From assembly GCA_964387285.1 (NCBI GenBank), contig CAYLWO010000015.1, positions 1 to 64,000 of the forward strand: 64,000 bases of DNA. The letters are read 5' to 3'. Source of the DNA: Anaerohabitans sp964387285. GTDB lineage: Bacteria; Zhuqueibacterota; Zhuqueibacteria; Residuimicrobiales; Residuimicrobiaceae. Under the pieces are notes generated by a model. It saw nothing but the letters and a program-made list of their open reading frames with translations, did not search any database and was not told where the DNA came from. The position numbers and the translations under genes are program-made. Each line of letters begins with the position of its first letter. Position 1 is the first letter of the stretch. Below, piece after piece: positions 1 to 7,134 of this stretch.

Positions 1-2
1 CG

Positions 3-80
3 GGTGAGGAATCTATCAGCGAACTGTTTTTACGTCAGTTACGAATTTTTCTACAGGGCCGCTTGCCAAATCAAGATTGA
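3..80 (+). CDS. 3' end of an unidentified gene (partial)
   Basis: The first reading frame of the window runs open from base 3 to a TGA at 78-80 and encodes the last 25 residues of a protein (GEESISEL...RLPNQD). I do not recognise the family. The frame is supported by a related copy on the opposite strand at 2783-2829, which encodes DEESISERYQRHSRIF, so the peptide EESISE is conserved between the two. It may be the tail of a duplicated gene or part of a mobile element. The upstream part lies outside the window. Confidence 0.4.
   Translation, partial: GEESISELFLRQLRIFLQGRLPNQD
5..51 (+). repeat. Imperfect inverted repeat, left copy
   Basis: These 47 bases match the reverse complement of 2783-2829 without gaps at about 38 of 47 positions. 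The two copies point toward each other and bracket the sigma-54 regulator and the FN3 sorting-domain gene. Confidence 0.6.
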
Positions 81-105
81 GAAAATATAACTTTTTGGAC
101 ACCTC

Positions 106-136
106 AAGGTTGTTACTCGGGCACATATCGCTCAAT
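106..136 (+). repeat. Dispersed 31-base repeat ending ACATATCGCTCAAT
   Basis: This stretch matches 14439-14469 at about 26 of 31 positions, beginning AAGGTTGTT and ending ACATATCGCTCAAT. The second copy is the right flank of a palindromic repeat element, so this one is probably a decayed half of the same family. Confidence 0.55.
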
Positions 137-212
137 TTAGGTTTAAAAACCCTGTGCGAAAATAATACAGGCGGATTGATTCAAGCCAATTTCATCTTCT
201 CGTCTTAAAAAA

Positions 213-233
213 TGCGACAACCACATTGTAGCA
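213..233. promoter_or_regulatory. Candidate upstream activator site (dyad)
   Basis: TGCGACAA and TTGTAGCA, separated by five bases, form a 7-of-8 inverted repeat. Its centre is about 84 bases before the start point predicted from the sigma-54 promoter at 281-296, a usual place for enhancer-binding proteins. The regulator encoded immediately downstream is the natural candidate to bind it, which would make it autoregulated. Confidence 0.45.
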
Positions 234-280
234 ACTTGTTGATTTTATTGACTGATTTATTTATCGAACGGAAAATTTTT

Positions 281-296
281 TGGCAAAGTTTTTGCT
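281..296 (+). promoter_or_regulatory. Sigma-54 (-24/-12) promoter
   Basis: TGGCAAAGTTTTTGCT fits the sigma-54 consensus TGGCACR-N4-TTGCW with one deviation (A for C at position 6). The invariant GG (282-283) and GC (294-295) have the required spacing. Transcription would start near 307. The Shine-Dalgarno-like GAGGTGAGG at 332-340 and the ATG at 346 follow. Confidence 0.75.
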
Positions 297-345
297 TGGC
301 AGTCAGAGGTAAATTCTGGGCGGGTGGTAACGAGGTGAGGCAGTT

Positions 346-1431
346 ATGTTTGAAACGTTAGGTGAGATTGACATCGAAGAATTGGATTATGATCTTTTAG
401 AGCAGATCAAACCAAAATCCCAAACCCATTTCTCCGGGTTTGAGCTGTACTATCCCAAATTGAGCAAGTCTCCGGAAATTCAAAAAATCTATTCTTTGAT
501 CAACAAGGTCGCTGTCAGCAACGCCTCTGTGCTGATTCAGGGAGAAACAGGTTCCGGGAAAGAGTTAATCGCCGGCGCTATTCAGGCGCTTTCGTTGCGG
601 GCTGATAAACCCTATGTGACGGTCAACTGTGCCGCGATTCCCGAGCATTTATTGGAGAGTGAGCTGTTTGGTCACGATCGCGGAGCCTTTACCGGCGCCG
701 TAACCACGCACATCGGCAAATTCGAACAGGCTGACGGCGGCACCCTGTTTCTAGATGAAATCGGCGATATGCATCCCACCACACAGGCGAAAATTTTGCG
801 CGTGCTGCAGGAACAGAACTTTAACCGCATCGGCGGCCAAAAAGTGATCCGGGTGGATGTGCGCATTATTGCCGCCACCAACAAGGACTTGTGGCACGAG
901 ATTGAAATTGGCCGCTTCCGCCCCGACCTTTATTACCGGCTCAACGTGGTGACCGTGCAAGTTCCGCCTTTGCGCGAACGCCGCGAGGATGTGCCTTTGC
1001 TGGCGGATTATTTCAAGAAAAAGTTTGCCGCAGAGTTGAAAAAGAACATCGGTAATTTCACACCGGAAGCGTTGGAATTGCTGGCGAAACATTCCTGGCC
1101 GGGCAACATCAGAGAATTACGCAATCTCATTGAAAGGGCGGTATTGGTAACAAACAGCGACCATGATATTACGCCCAAAGACCTGGCCTTGACCGGCAAG
1201 GACTATTTTGCCGCCGGCGGCCGGGATCGACGACGTGAAGATCGCGGCCCCGCCTTGCCGACTTTGAACCTGGAGGAGTTGGAACGCACGGCCGTGACCC
1301 TGGCGCTGGAACGTTCCAGATGGATTCAAAAAGACGCCGCCGAGCTGCTGGGCATCTCGCCGCGCGCGTTGAATTACAAAGTTTCTCAATTCGGCATCTC
1401 TTATGCCGGCTGGCGAAAAAATATCGTATAA
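346..1431 (+). CDS. Sigma-54-dependent transcriptional activator (PspF-like, no receiver domain)
   Basis: This 361-residue protein is an enhancer-binding AAA+ activator of sigma-54 RNA polymerase. Walker A is GETGSGKE (residues 66-73), the sigma-54 contact loop is a perfect GAFTGA (113-118), and Walker B LFLDE lies near 134-138. A Fis-type helix-turn-helix (KDAAELLGISPRALNYK) occupies about 325-345. Only about 45 residues precede the AAA+ core, so there is no receiver, GAF or PAS input domain, as in PspF; activity may be set by another protein or by expression level. The start is supported by GAGGTGAGG five bases upstream. The gene has its own sigma-54 promoter and an upstream dyad. A sorting-domain protein gene follows after 56 bases. 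The regulon is unknown; the adjacent surface-protein and exopolysaccharide genes are candidates by position only. Confidence 0.93.
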   Translation: MFETLGEIDIEELDYDLLEQIKPKSQTHFSGFELYYPKLSKSPEIQKIYSLINKVAVSNASVLIQGETGSGKELIAGAIQALSLRADKPYVTVNCAAIPEHLLESELFGHDRGAFTGAVTTHIGKFEQADGGTLFLDEIGDMHPTTQAKILRVLQEQNFNRIGGQKVIRVDVRIIAATNKDLWHEIEIGRFRPDLYYRLNVVTVQVPPLRERREDVPLLADYFKKKFAAELKKNIGNFTPEALELLAKHSWPGNIRELRNLIERAVLVTNSDHDITPKDLALTGKDYFAAGGRDRRREDRGPALPTLNLEELERTAVTLALERSRWIQKDAAELLGISPRALNYKVSQFGISYAGWRKNIV

Positions 1432-1487
1432 TTGGTTTCGAACGGGAGGGGACGGGTCTTACCCGTGGTGTGGATTCAGACAGGATC

Positions 1488-2093
1488 ATGATGAGACGGT
1501 TTTTCTTTTTTTTAGCGCTTGCTTTGCTGCTTGTATCTTCCGCTTTTGCTGTCACCTTGAAAATAACCTGGGATCCGGCCAACAGCAACGATATTTTCGG
1601 ATATCGCGTGCACTGGGGGACAAGTTCCAGAAATTATAACAACCATATTGATGTCGGCAAAAATTTCGAACATCAAATCGACGATTTGCACAGCGGCGTA
1701 CGCTACTATTGCGCCGTAACCGCGGTCGATTATTGGGGCAAGGAAAGCGATTATTCCACAGAGGTCTCTTTTCAGGACGGCGAGGAGCCGCCTCTGAGTG
1801 AATTACCGACAACCTGGGAATTGGCGCCAGGCTATCCCAATCCGTTTCAATCAGGAAAAGCGTCAATCCTGAAACTGGAGGCGCCGACAGACGCGGACGT
1901 GTCTTTGGCCATCTTTAATATTTTGGGACAAAAAGTGCGCACTCTGCATCATGGCTCGTTAGCTGCCGGCAGATACGCTTTTTCCTGGGACGGCACAGAC
2001 GATAACCGGCAATTTCTGCCTTCTGCCATCTATTTTTATCACCTGCAAACCGACAACGGTTTTTTAACGCAAAGCGTTTTTTTAATTCATTAA
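1488..2093 (+). CDS. Secreted FN3-like protein with type IX sorting domain
   Basis: This is a 201-residue exported protein. The ATG pair at 1488/1491 gives a classic signal peptide (MMRRFFFFLALALLLVSSAFA); longer in-frame starts lie inside the upstream gene. Residues about 22-105 resemble a fibronectin type III module (ITWDP..., GYRVHWGTSS, YYCAVTAVD). The C-terminal 80 residues form a type A T9SS sorting domain (YPNPFQ, FNILGQKVRTL, WDGTDDN, IYFYHLQT). The same FN3 opening (KLKWLANSESDLAGYKVHIGT) recurs at the N terminus of the large protein at 3080, so the two are paralogous at that end. The role is unknown; it may be a minimal adhesin or a carrier anchored or released by T9SS. Confidence 0.82.
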   Translation: MMRRFFFFLALALLLVSSAFAVTLKITWDPANSNDIFGYRVHWGTSSRNYNNHIDVGKNFEHQIDDLHSGVRYYCAVTAVDYWGKESDYSTEVSFQDGEEPPLSELPTTWELAPGYPNPFQSGKASILKLEAPTDADVSLAIFNILGQKVRTLHHGSLAAGRYAFSWDGTDDNRQFLPSAIYFYHLQTDNGFLTQSVFLIH

Positions 2094-2398
2094 CCAAAAG
2101 GTATTTGGTGTGCGTTTGTAAAAAAATGCAATGTTGTTAATACCTTCCTCCTGATTACTTTATGAAATGATGTACCTTGTGTAGGAGACGGCTGCCGCCG
2201 ACGGTCGCCGCCTGGAAGCGGCTACAATCTGAGGTTGACAACCAAGTTGCGATAACTTGAATACCCTTGATTGAATTTGATATCTGCAAAAGGTGGTTCC
2301 ATATCAATACGGCGCTTTTTTTGTAATGAAAGGTATGATACATAAGCTAGTTGACAACCGTCTGTCAAGCTAAATAAACATAATTATCTTCACTACCG

Positions 2399-2685
2399 AT
2401 TCCACAAAATTTGCGGTGCAGGCCGGTCGCGGAGCGACCTTGTGATGGTAGCCGTGGGTTTCAACCCACGGCGATAGATATCCATCATTCACGTCGCGGA
2501 GCGACGTTTGCTCGGTTTTACAACACCTCAAACGGATTGATTCGGATTATCCTCCATACGTCGCTCCGCGACGTGCTAGATCTTTTCTTCTCTCCGGGGG
2601 TTGAAACGCCCGGTTACCAGCAAAGGTCGCTCCGCGACCAATGGATTCCGTAGAATTGGCGGTGCAAGCTGGTCACGGAGCGACC
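2399..2685. repeat. Cluster of GTCGCTCCGCGAC palindromes (REP-like)
   Basis: The gene-free stretch 2094-3079 carries a cluster of 15-17-base palindromes: GGTCGCGGAGCGACC at 2425-2439, its variants at 2491-2507 and 2558-2574, GGTCGCTCCGCGACC at 2625-2639 and a decayed copy at 2671-2685. A separate hairpin, CCGTGGGTT/AACCCACGG, sits at 2452-2471. The 41 bases ending at 2439 and at 2685 are imperfect direct repeats (ATTCC...GCGGTGCA...). This is the layout of REP/RAYT-type or MITE-like units. No transposase gene is present. The rest of 2094-3079 shows no coding evidence. Confidence 0.7.
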
Positions 2686-2782
2686 GTGGGATAAGCCTTG
2701 CCATGGAAATGTCTTGATTCACAGCATCCGTCATGAGGCTGTTCTAAAGTTCCTTTTTTAATTCGGCTCTTGTCTGCGGCTT

Positions 2783-2829
2783 GAAAAATTCGTGAGTGAC
2801 GCTGATATCGTTCACTGATAGATTCCTCA
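2783..2829 (-). repeat. Imperfect inverted repeat, right copy
   Basis: Read on the minus strand this matches bases 5-51 at about 38 of 47 positions, and the frame DEESISE...RIF is retained. The minus-strand frame runs on without an obvious gene, so this copy is probably a pseudogene fragment. Confidence 0.55.
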
Positions 2830-2999
2830 TCCATCAATAAACGGCAGACCGTTGGACTGCTAAAGCGGATTTGGAATGACACGCTTCTGTTACCTTTTTG
2901 AAATTCAATTCTCATTCCTGTTATCCCTTTGCTCATTTTTAAAACGTCTCCAGTTTCCTATCATATTTAAAATCAGGCATATAACCAGCCGGTATTTTT

Positions 3000-3016
3000 T
3001 GGCATATATTTTGATT
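3000..3016 (+). promoter_or_regulatory. Weak sigma-54-like promoter
   Basis: TGGCATATATTTTGAT has a good -24 half (TGGCA) and a TTGA where the -12 TTGC is expected, at the correct spacing. It lies 64 bases before the preferred start of the large surface protein. The missing C at -12 makes it doubtful. Confidence 0.25.
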
Positions 3017-3079
3017 GTCTTTTTGCATAGACCAAGTCAAGCATCTTTGCCAGCAGACGAGAGAGGAATTTCGGGGTAT

Positions 3080-6000
3080 ATGTTGTATCGTAACGGTCGA
3101 TTGTTTCATTGGACACTTTGCACTTTATTTCTGTGCACCACTTTGCATGCAGCCGGTTTGAAATTGAAATGGCTGGCCAACAGCGAAAGCGATCTGGCAG
3201 GTTATAAAGTGCATATCGGCACCAGCACAAAGAACTATAGCCGTTCCCAGGACGTCGGCAATGTGACCGAAACGGTGGTCAAGGACTTGCAGACCGGTAC
3301 GGCCTATTATCTCAGCGTGACCGCTTATGATAAAACCGGTAATGAGAGCCTGCACAGCCAGGAGATCAATATTACCTTGGGCGACGCCCAGGCGCCGACG
3401 TTGCTCAGCATTACACCGTTGAGTCGCACCGAGTTGCTGCTGGTCTTCAGCGAAGCGGTGGAAGAAAAAAGCAGCCAAACGGTGGCCAATTATCGTATCG
3501 AACCGTCGGTGACGATCAACAGCGTCAAATTGCAAAACGATGCCAAAACCGTACTGATCAGCACCGCCGAACACCAATCCGGCAGTTCATATCAATTGTC
3601 GGTCAGCCAGGTCGCTGACCGTGCTCTGCCGGCCAATGCCGTTAAAACGGACAGCAAGCTAAGCTATCAAATGGGTGCAGGCGACAGTGACACTACGCCG
3701 CCGGTTCTCAATATGGCCACTCTGGTTTCTGCCACGGAATTGACGCTTTTATTCAGCGAACCGCTGGATGTCGCGACCGCCAACACTTTGAGCAATTATA
3801 ACATCTCCAACGGCGTGCAGGTAAAATCGATATCGATGTCGAGTGATGCCACTCAGGCCCATCTCACCACGGGTGCACATCAGGCCGGCATCTCGTATAC
3901 CGTAACCGTAAAAAATGTTACGGATCAATCATCGCGCAAGAACGTCATTCCGGAGAACAGTGCCTATACGTATGTTTATGATCCGGGCGATATCACGGGA
4001 CCGGTGATGACGCTGGTCAATGCGCTCGGACAAAACAGCCTGGAAATCATGTTCAATGAGCCGGTGGAAAAAAGCAGCGCCGAAACCGTGGCTAACTATA
4101 GCATCAGCGCCGGCATTGCCGTTTCCTCGGCTGCGCTCGACGCCTCCGGCCAGGTGGTGCGTCTGCAAACCAGTCCCCACACAGCCAATCAGCTCTATGT
4201 GCTCACTGTTAACAATGTGTGCGATCAGAGCGATCACAAAAACAAGATCGTCGCCAACAGCGCTTTCTCGTACCTTTATACGCCGGCAGATCAAATCGGA
4301 CCGACCATTGCCAGGGTTACGGTCAAGGATTTTACGCACCTGCTGGTTATTTTCAGTGAAACCGTTGATGAGAGCAGTGCGGAAGAGCCGGCCAATTATG
4401 TGATCAGCAACAACGTGCGCGTTTATAACGTCGCTTTGTCGACAGACGGCAAAAGCGTGGAACTGGAAACCACGCCGCATGTGGCCGGTCAATTATACCT
4501 TTTACAGGTCAGCCAGGTTAAAGACGCCTCAGCACAGGCGAACATGATTCTGGCAAACAGTTCCTACGCTTATGTGTACGGAGCGGCTGAAGCGACCTCT
4601 GGTCCGACCATCGTTGAAGTCAAACCGTTATCCGCATCCAGTTTGCAGGTGGTATTCAACAAACCGGTGCAAAAGCCCGGTGCGCAAACAGCAACGAATT
4701 ACACATTGAATCGCAATGCCACGGTGTCCTCTGCTGTGTTGGACGCCTCAGCGACGCGCGTGACGCTGCAAACCAGTGTGCACGAATCCGGAAAAATTTA
4801 TATCATCAGCATCAGCAATATCATTGATGCGGCGGGCAACAACGCCATGATATTGCCCAACAGTTCGTATAGTTATATCTATGAGGCGGCTGATCAGGTT
4901 GGACCGGTTGTCTCGCTGGTCAAAGTAATTGACGCAGAGCATCTGGATGTGTTGTTCAATGAGAGGGTAGCATCTGATGAAGGCAACCGGTCCACCAATT
5001 ACACCATAAGCGGCGGCATTGAAGTAAAATCTGCCGAGTTGGACGCCGGCAGACGCGTCGTGCGTTTGACCACAGGCCGGCATGTCAGTCAGACTCTTTA
5101 TGTGCTGCGCATCAACAATGTGAAAGATGAGACCGCAGGCAATGTCATCGCAGCCAATAGCAGTTATTCTTATGTATTTGAACCCAGCGACGCTCTGGCG
5201 CCGACCATTGCCGCAGTACAGGTCAAAGATGCCCAGCATGTGGAAATGGTTTTCAGCGAGAACGTGGACATGACCACTGCACTCAAGACAACCAATTTTT
5301 CTTTGAATAACGGGGCTGAGATCAGATCGGTGCAGAACACCGGCAGTGGCCATACCGTTCGTCTGGAAACCAGCGTGCTGCAGCCTGGAAAAATTTATGT
5401 GGCCGTGGTCAATCAGGTCCGGGATTTGGCCGGCAACCAGATTATGGCCAACAGCTCCTATACCTTTACCATCGGCAATCTGACTGAAGAACAGACGCCG
5501 GTTATTTCCAGCGTTTACACTTATTCTGCAACCGAGCTATATGTCGTCTTTAACATGAAAGTGAATAAATCTCAAGCCGAAAAGACAACGAATTATGTGG
5601 TTCAGGGCGGCCCGACTATCACCAGCGCTTCTTTAGATGGTTCCATGACCCAGGTTACGTTGCGTACTGCCAACCATGAGCAGGGGCGTGTCTATGCCTT
5701 GATTGCCAATAATATCAGCTGTTGGGACCGTCCTGATCTGGTCGTCAAAGCCAATGTACCCTATTTTTATACGTTGCAGCAGAGCGCTACGGCCGCGCTC
5801 AAGCTGGAAAAAGTGGAAATAGAGGGAGAAAACTTGCTGCGCGTCACATTTTCACAACCCGTGGAGAAACTTTCAGCGGAAAACAAGAGTTATTACACCA
5901 TCAACGAAAAACTGGCCGTGCTATCAGTCGAATTACAAGCTGAGGCTGATCAGGTTTTGTTGGAGACGGCGCGTCATCAGTCAGGAAAGGCTTATACGCT

Positions 6001-6874
6001 TTCTGTTCGAAGCGTAAAAAGCAGCAACGCGAGCACGGTCATGTCCCCTGTTACCGTGGCCTATACATATATGCCCACTTTGGAAATCAGAGTGGACGGT
6101 GTGGCTGAGGCCATGATTTCCTATGTGGACATTGGCCGCCCCTATTATGTGGACCGGAATTATGTGATCACCTCAGCGCCTGACGACCTGTTGCGCGCCA
6201 AACTGATCATGACAGCCAACAACGATCGCACCCTGACCGACAACCGGTTCATGGTGATTCAGCTGAGCAAGGCGGCCATGGTTTATGTGGCTTATGATGA
6301 TGATGCTCAGGCTGTGCCCAACTGGCTGGACGTCAATTTTGTCAAAAGCGACAATTATCTCGGCGTCTCTGAAAGCAGTAACCGGTTGCGTTTATGGTCC
6401 GGCCATTTTCCGGCCGGACGGTTGGTTCTGGGCGCCAATGCGGCCGTAGGCAGCCGCGGCAGTCAAATGATGTATGTGGTGTTGATTCAGGAAGGAGATT
6501 TTGGCGACCATTCCGGCGGCGGTTTCACCGAAGGCGCATCAACGCGAAAAATTCCGGAATCGGTCAATTTGTTGAGCAATTATCCGAATCCGTTCAATCC
6601 GCGCACCACGATTCGTTTTGATCTGCCTTACGATAAAGAGGTGCAGATTGTCATTTACGATATTTTGGGTCGCCAGGTGCGCATGCTCTATCACGGCAAT
6701 GCGTCAGCAGGCCAGCATTCTGTCATCTGGGACGGAACCAACGAAGACCATGTGCCTGTGGCAGCCGGTATCTATTTTTATCGCATGAATGCGTGGGAGA
6801 ACGGCACACGCAATGGTCTGGCTTTTAAAGAGAACTTTGAATGCTTTACGCGTAAAATGACTTTGCTTAAATAG
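3080..6874 (+). CDS. Giant surface protein: FN3 + nine Ig-like repeats + T9SS sorting domain
   Basis: A 1264-residue secreted protein. The start at 3080 is preferred over upstream in-frame codons because it gives a signal peptide (LFHWTLCTLFLCTTLHA) and has AGAGGAAT ten bases before it. An FN3 module occupies about 30-100. From about 103 to 998 there are nine tandem repeats of about 95-100 residues. Each opens with P-x-hydrophobic, carries a V-x-F-S/N-E/K-x-V core and an NY-x-I/L motif, and ends near NSSYxY; they resemble bacterial Ig-like (Big_5/SbsA-type) domains. A further beta-rich module (about 998-1145, with VYVAYDDDAQ and a late YVVLIQEGD strand) precedes a sorting domain (NYPNPFNPRTT, YDILGRQVRML, WDGTNED). 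It is probably an extracellular adhesin or matrix scaffold. A strong terminator and the exopolysaccharide genes follow. Confidence 0.85.
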   Translation: MLYRNGRLFHWTLCTLFLCTTLHAAGLKLKWLANSESDLAGYKVHIGTSTKNYSRSQDVGNVTETVVKDLQTGTAYYLSVTAYDKTGNESLHSQEINITLGDAQAPTLLSITPLSRTELLLVFSEAVEEKSSQTVANYRIEPSVTINSVKLQNDAKTVLISTAEHQSGSSYQLSVSQVADRALPANAVKTDSKLSYQMGAGDSDTTPPVLNMATLVSATELTLLFSEPLDVATANTLSNYNISNGVQVKSISMSSDATQAHLTTGAHQAGISYTVTVKNVTDQSSRKNVIPENSAYTYVYDPGDITGPVMTLVNALGQNSLEIMFNEPVEKSSAETVANYSISAGIAVSSAALDASGQVVRLQTSPHTANQLYVLTVNNVCDQSDHKNKIVANSAFSYLYTPADQIGPTIARVTVKDFTHLLVIFSETVDESSAEEPANYVISNNVRVYNVALSTDGKSVELETTPHVAGQLYLLQVSQVKDASAQANMILANSSYAYVYGAAEATSGPTIVEVKPLSASSLQVVFNKPVQKPGAQTATNYTLNRNATVSSAVLDASATRVTLQTSVHESGKIYIISISNIIDAAGNNAMILPNSSYSYIYEAADQVGPVVSLVKVIDAEHLDVLFNERVASDEGNRSTNYTISGGIEVKSAELDAGRRVVRLTTGRHVSQTLYVLRINNVKDETAGNVIAANSSYSYVFEPSDALAPTIAAVQVKDAQHVEMVFSENVDMTTALKTTNFSLNNGAEIRSVQNTGSGHTVRLETSVLQPGKIYVAVVNQVRDLAGNQIMANSSYTFTIGNLTEEQTPVISSVYTYSATELYVVFNMKVNKSQAEKTTNYVVQGGPTITSASLDGSMTQVTLRTANHEQGRVYALIANNISCWDRPDLVVKANVPYFYTLQQSATAALKLEKVEIEGENLLRVTFSQPVEKLSAENKSYYTINEKLAVLSVELQAEADQVLLETARHQSGKAYTLSVRSVKSSNASTVMSPVTVAYTYMPTLEIRVDGVAEAMISYVDIGRPYYVDRNYVITSAPDDLLRAKLIMTANNDRTLTDNRFMVIQLSKAAMVYVAYDDDAQAVPNWLDVNFVKSDNYLGVSESSNRLRLWSGHFPAGRLVLGANAAVGSRGSQMMYVVLIQEGDFGDHSGGGFTEGASTRKIPESVNLLSNYPNPFNPRTTIRFDLPYDKEVQIVIYDILGRQVRMLYHGNASAGQHSVIWDGTNEDHVPVAAGIYFYRMNAWENGTRNGLAFKENFECFTRKMTLLK

Positions 6875-6883
6875 CTTTATCCC

Positions 6884-6916
6884 AACCTTGCGAAGGTTTT
6901 AAACCTTCGCAAGGTT
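6884..6916. repeat. CCTTGCGAAGG palindromic element (copy 1)
   Basis: AACCTTGCGAAGGTTT (6884-6899) is followed after one base by its exact reverse complement (6901-6916). It sits just after the stop of the surface-protein gene and could fold as a 16-bp hairpin. This is the cleanest member of a family found at nine places in the window. Confidence 0.8.
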
Positions 6917-6968
6917 GATACTATCGACTCCTCCAGAAGGCGCAACTCCTGCGCACCTTCTCCTCCGG

Positions 6969-7004
6969 CAGCCCCGGGTTTTCTCCGACCCGGGGCTGTT
7001 TTTT
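6969..7004 (+). terminator. Rho-independent terminator
   Basis: CAGCCCCGGGT (6969-6979) pairs with ACCCGGGGCTG (6988-6998) across an 8-base loop, followed by six Ts. It separates the surface-protein gene from the exopolysaccharide locus. Confidence 0.88.
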
Positions 7005-7020
7005 CATCCGGTAATGTGTG

Positions 7021-7049
7021 TTGACAATAAAGTAGATTATGACTATATT
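7021..7049 (+). promoter_or_regulatory. Sigma-70-type promoter of the export genes
   Basis: TTGACA (7021-7026), a 17-base spacer and TATATT (7044-7049) form a near-consensus housekeeping promoter, placed after the terminator and 86 bases before the start of the polysaccharide export gene. The organism's own promoter consensus may differ, as it does in Bacteroidota. Confidence 0.6.
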
Positions 7050-7134
7050 TCTTTAAGACAGATTGTGCATTTGTTTTGTGTCCGGCTTTTAGCGGGTCAA
7101 ATAGTTTAATAGCCTCTTTTCAAATGGTTAATTT

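Noticed and set aside
1390..1408. Second sigma-54-like sequence (CGGCATCTCTTATGCC) near the end of the regulator gene
   Set aside because: The spacing of GG and GC is right, but it lacks the T of TGG and the TTG of the -12 part and lies inside coding sequence, so it is probably chance.
2411..2653. Open frame of 80 codons across the palindrome cluster
   Set aside because: It consists of the translated palindromes with no family similarity and no ribosome-binding site; the region is better explained as repeats.
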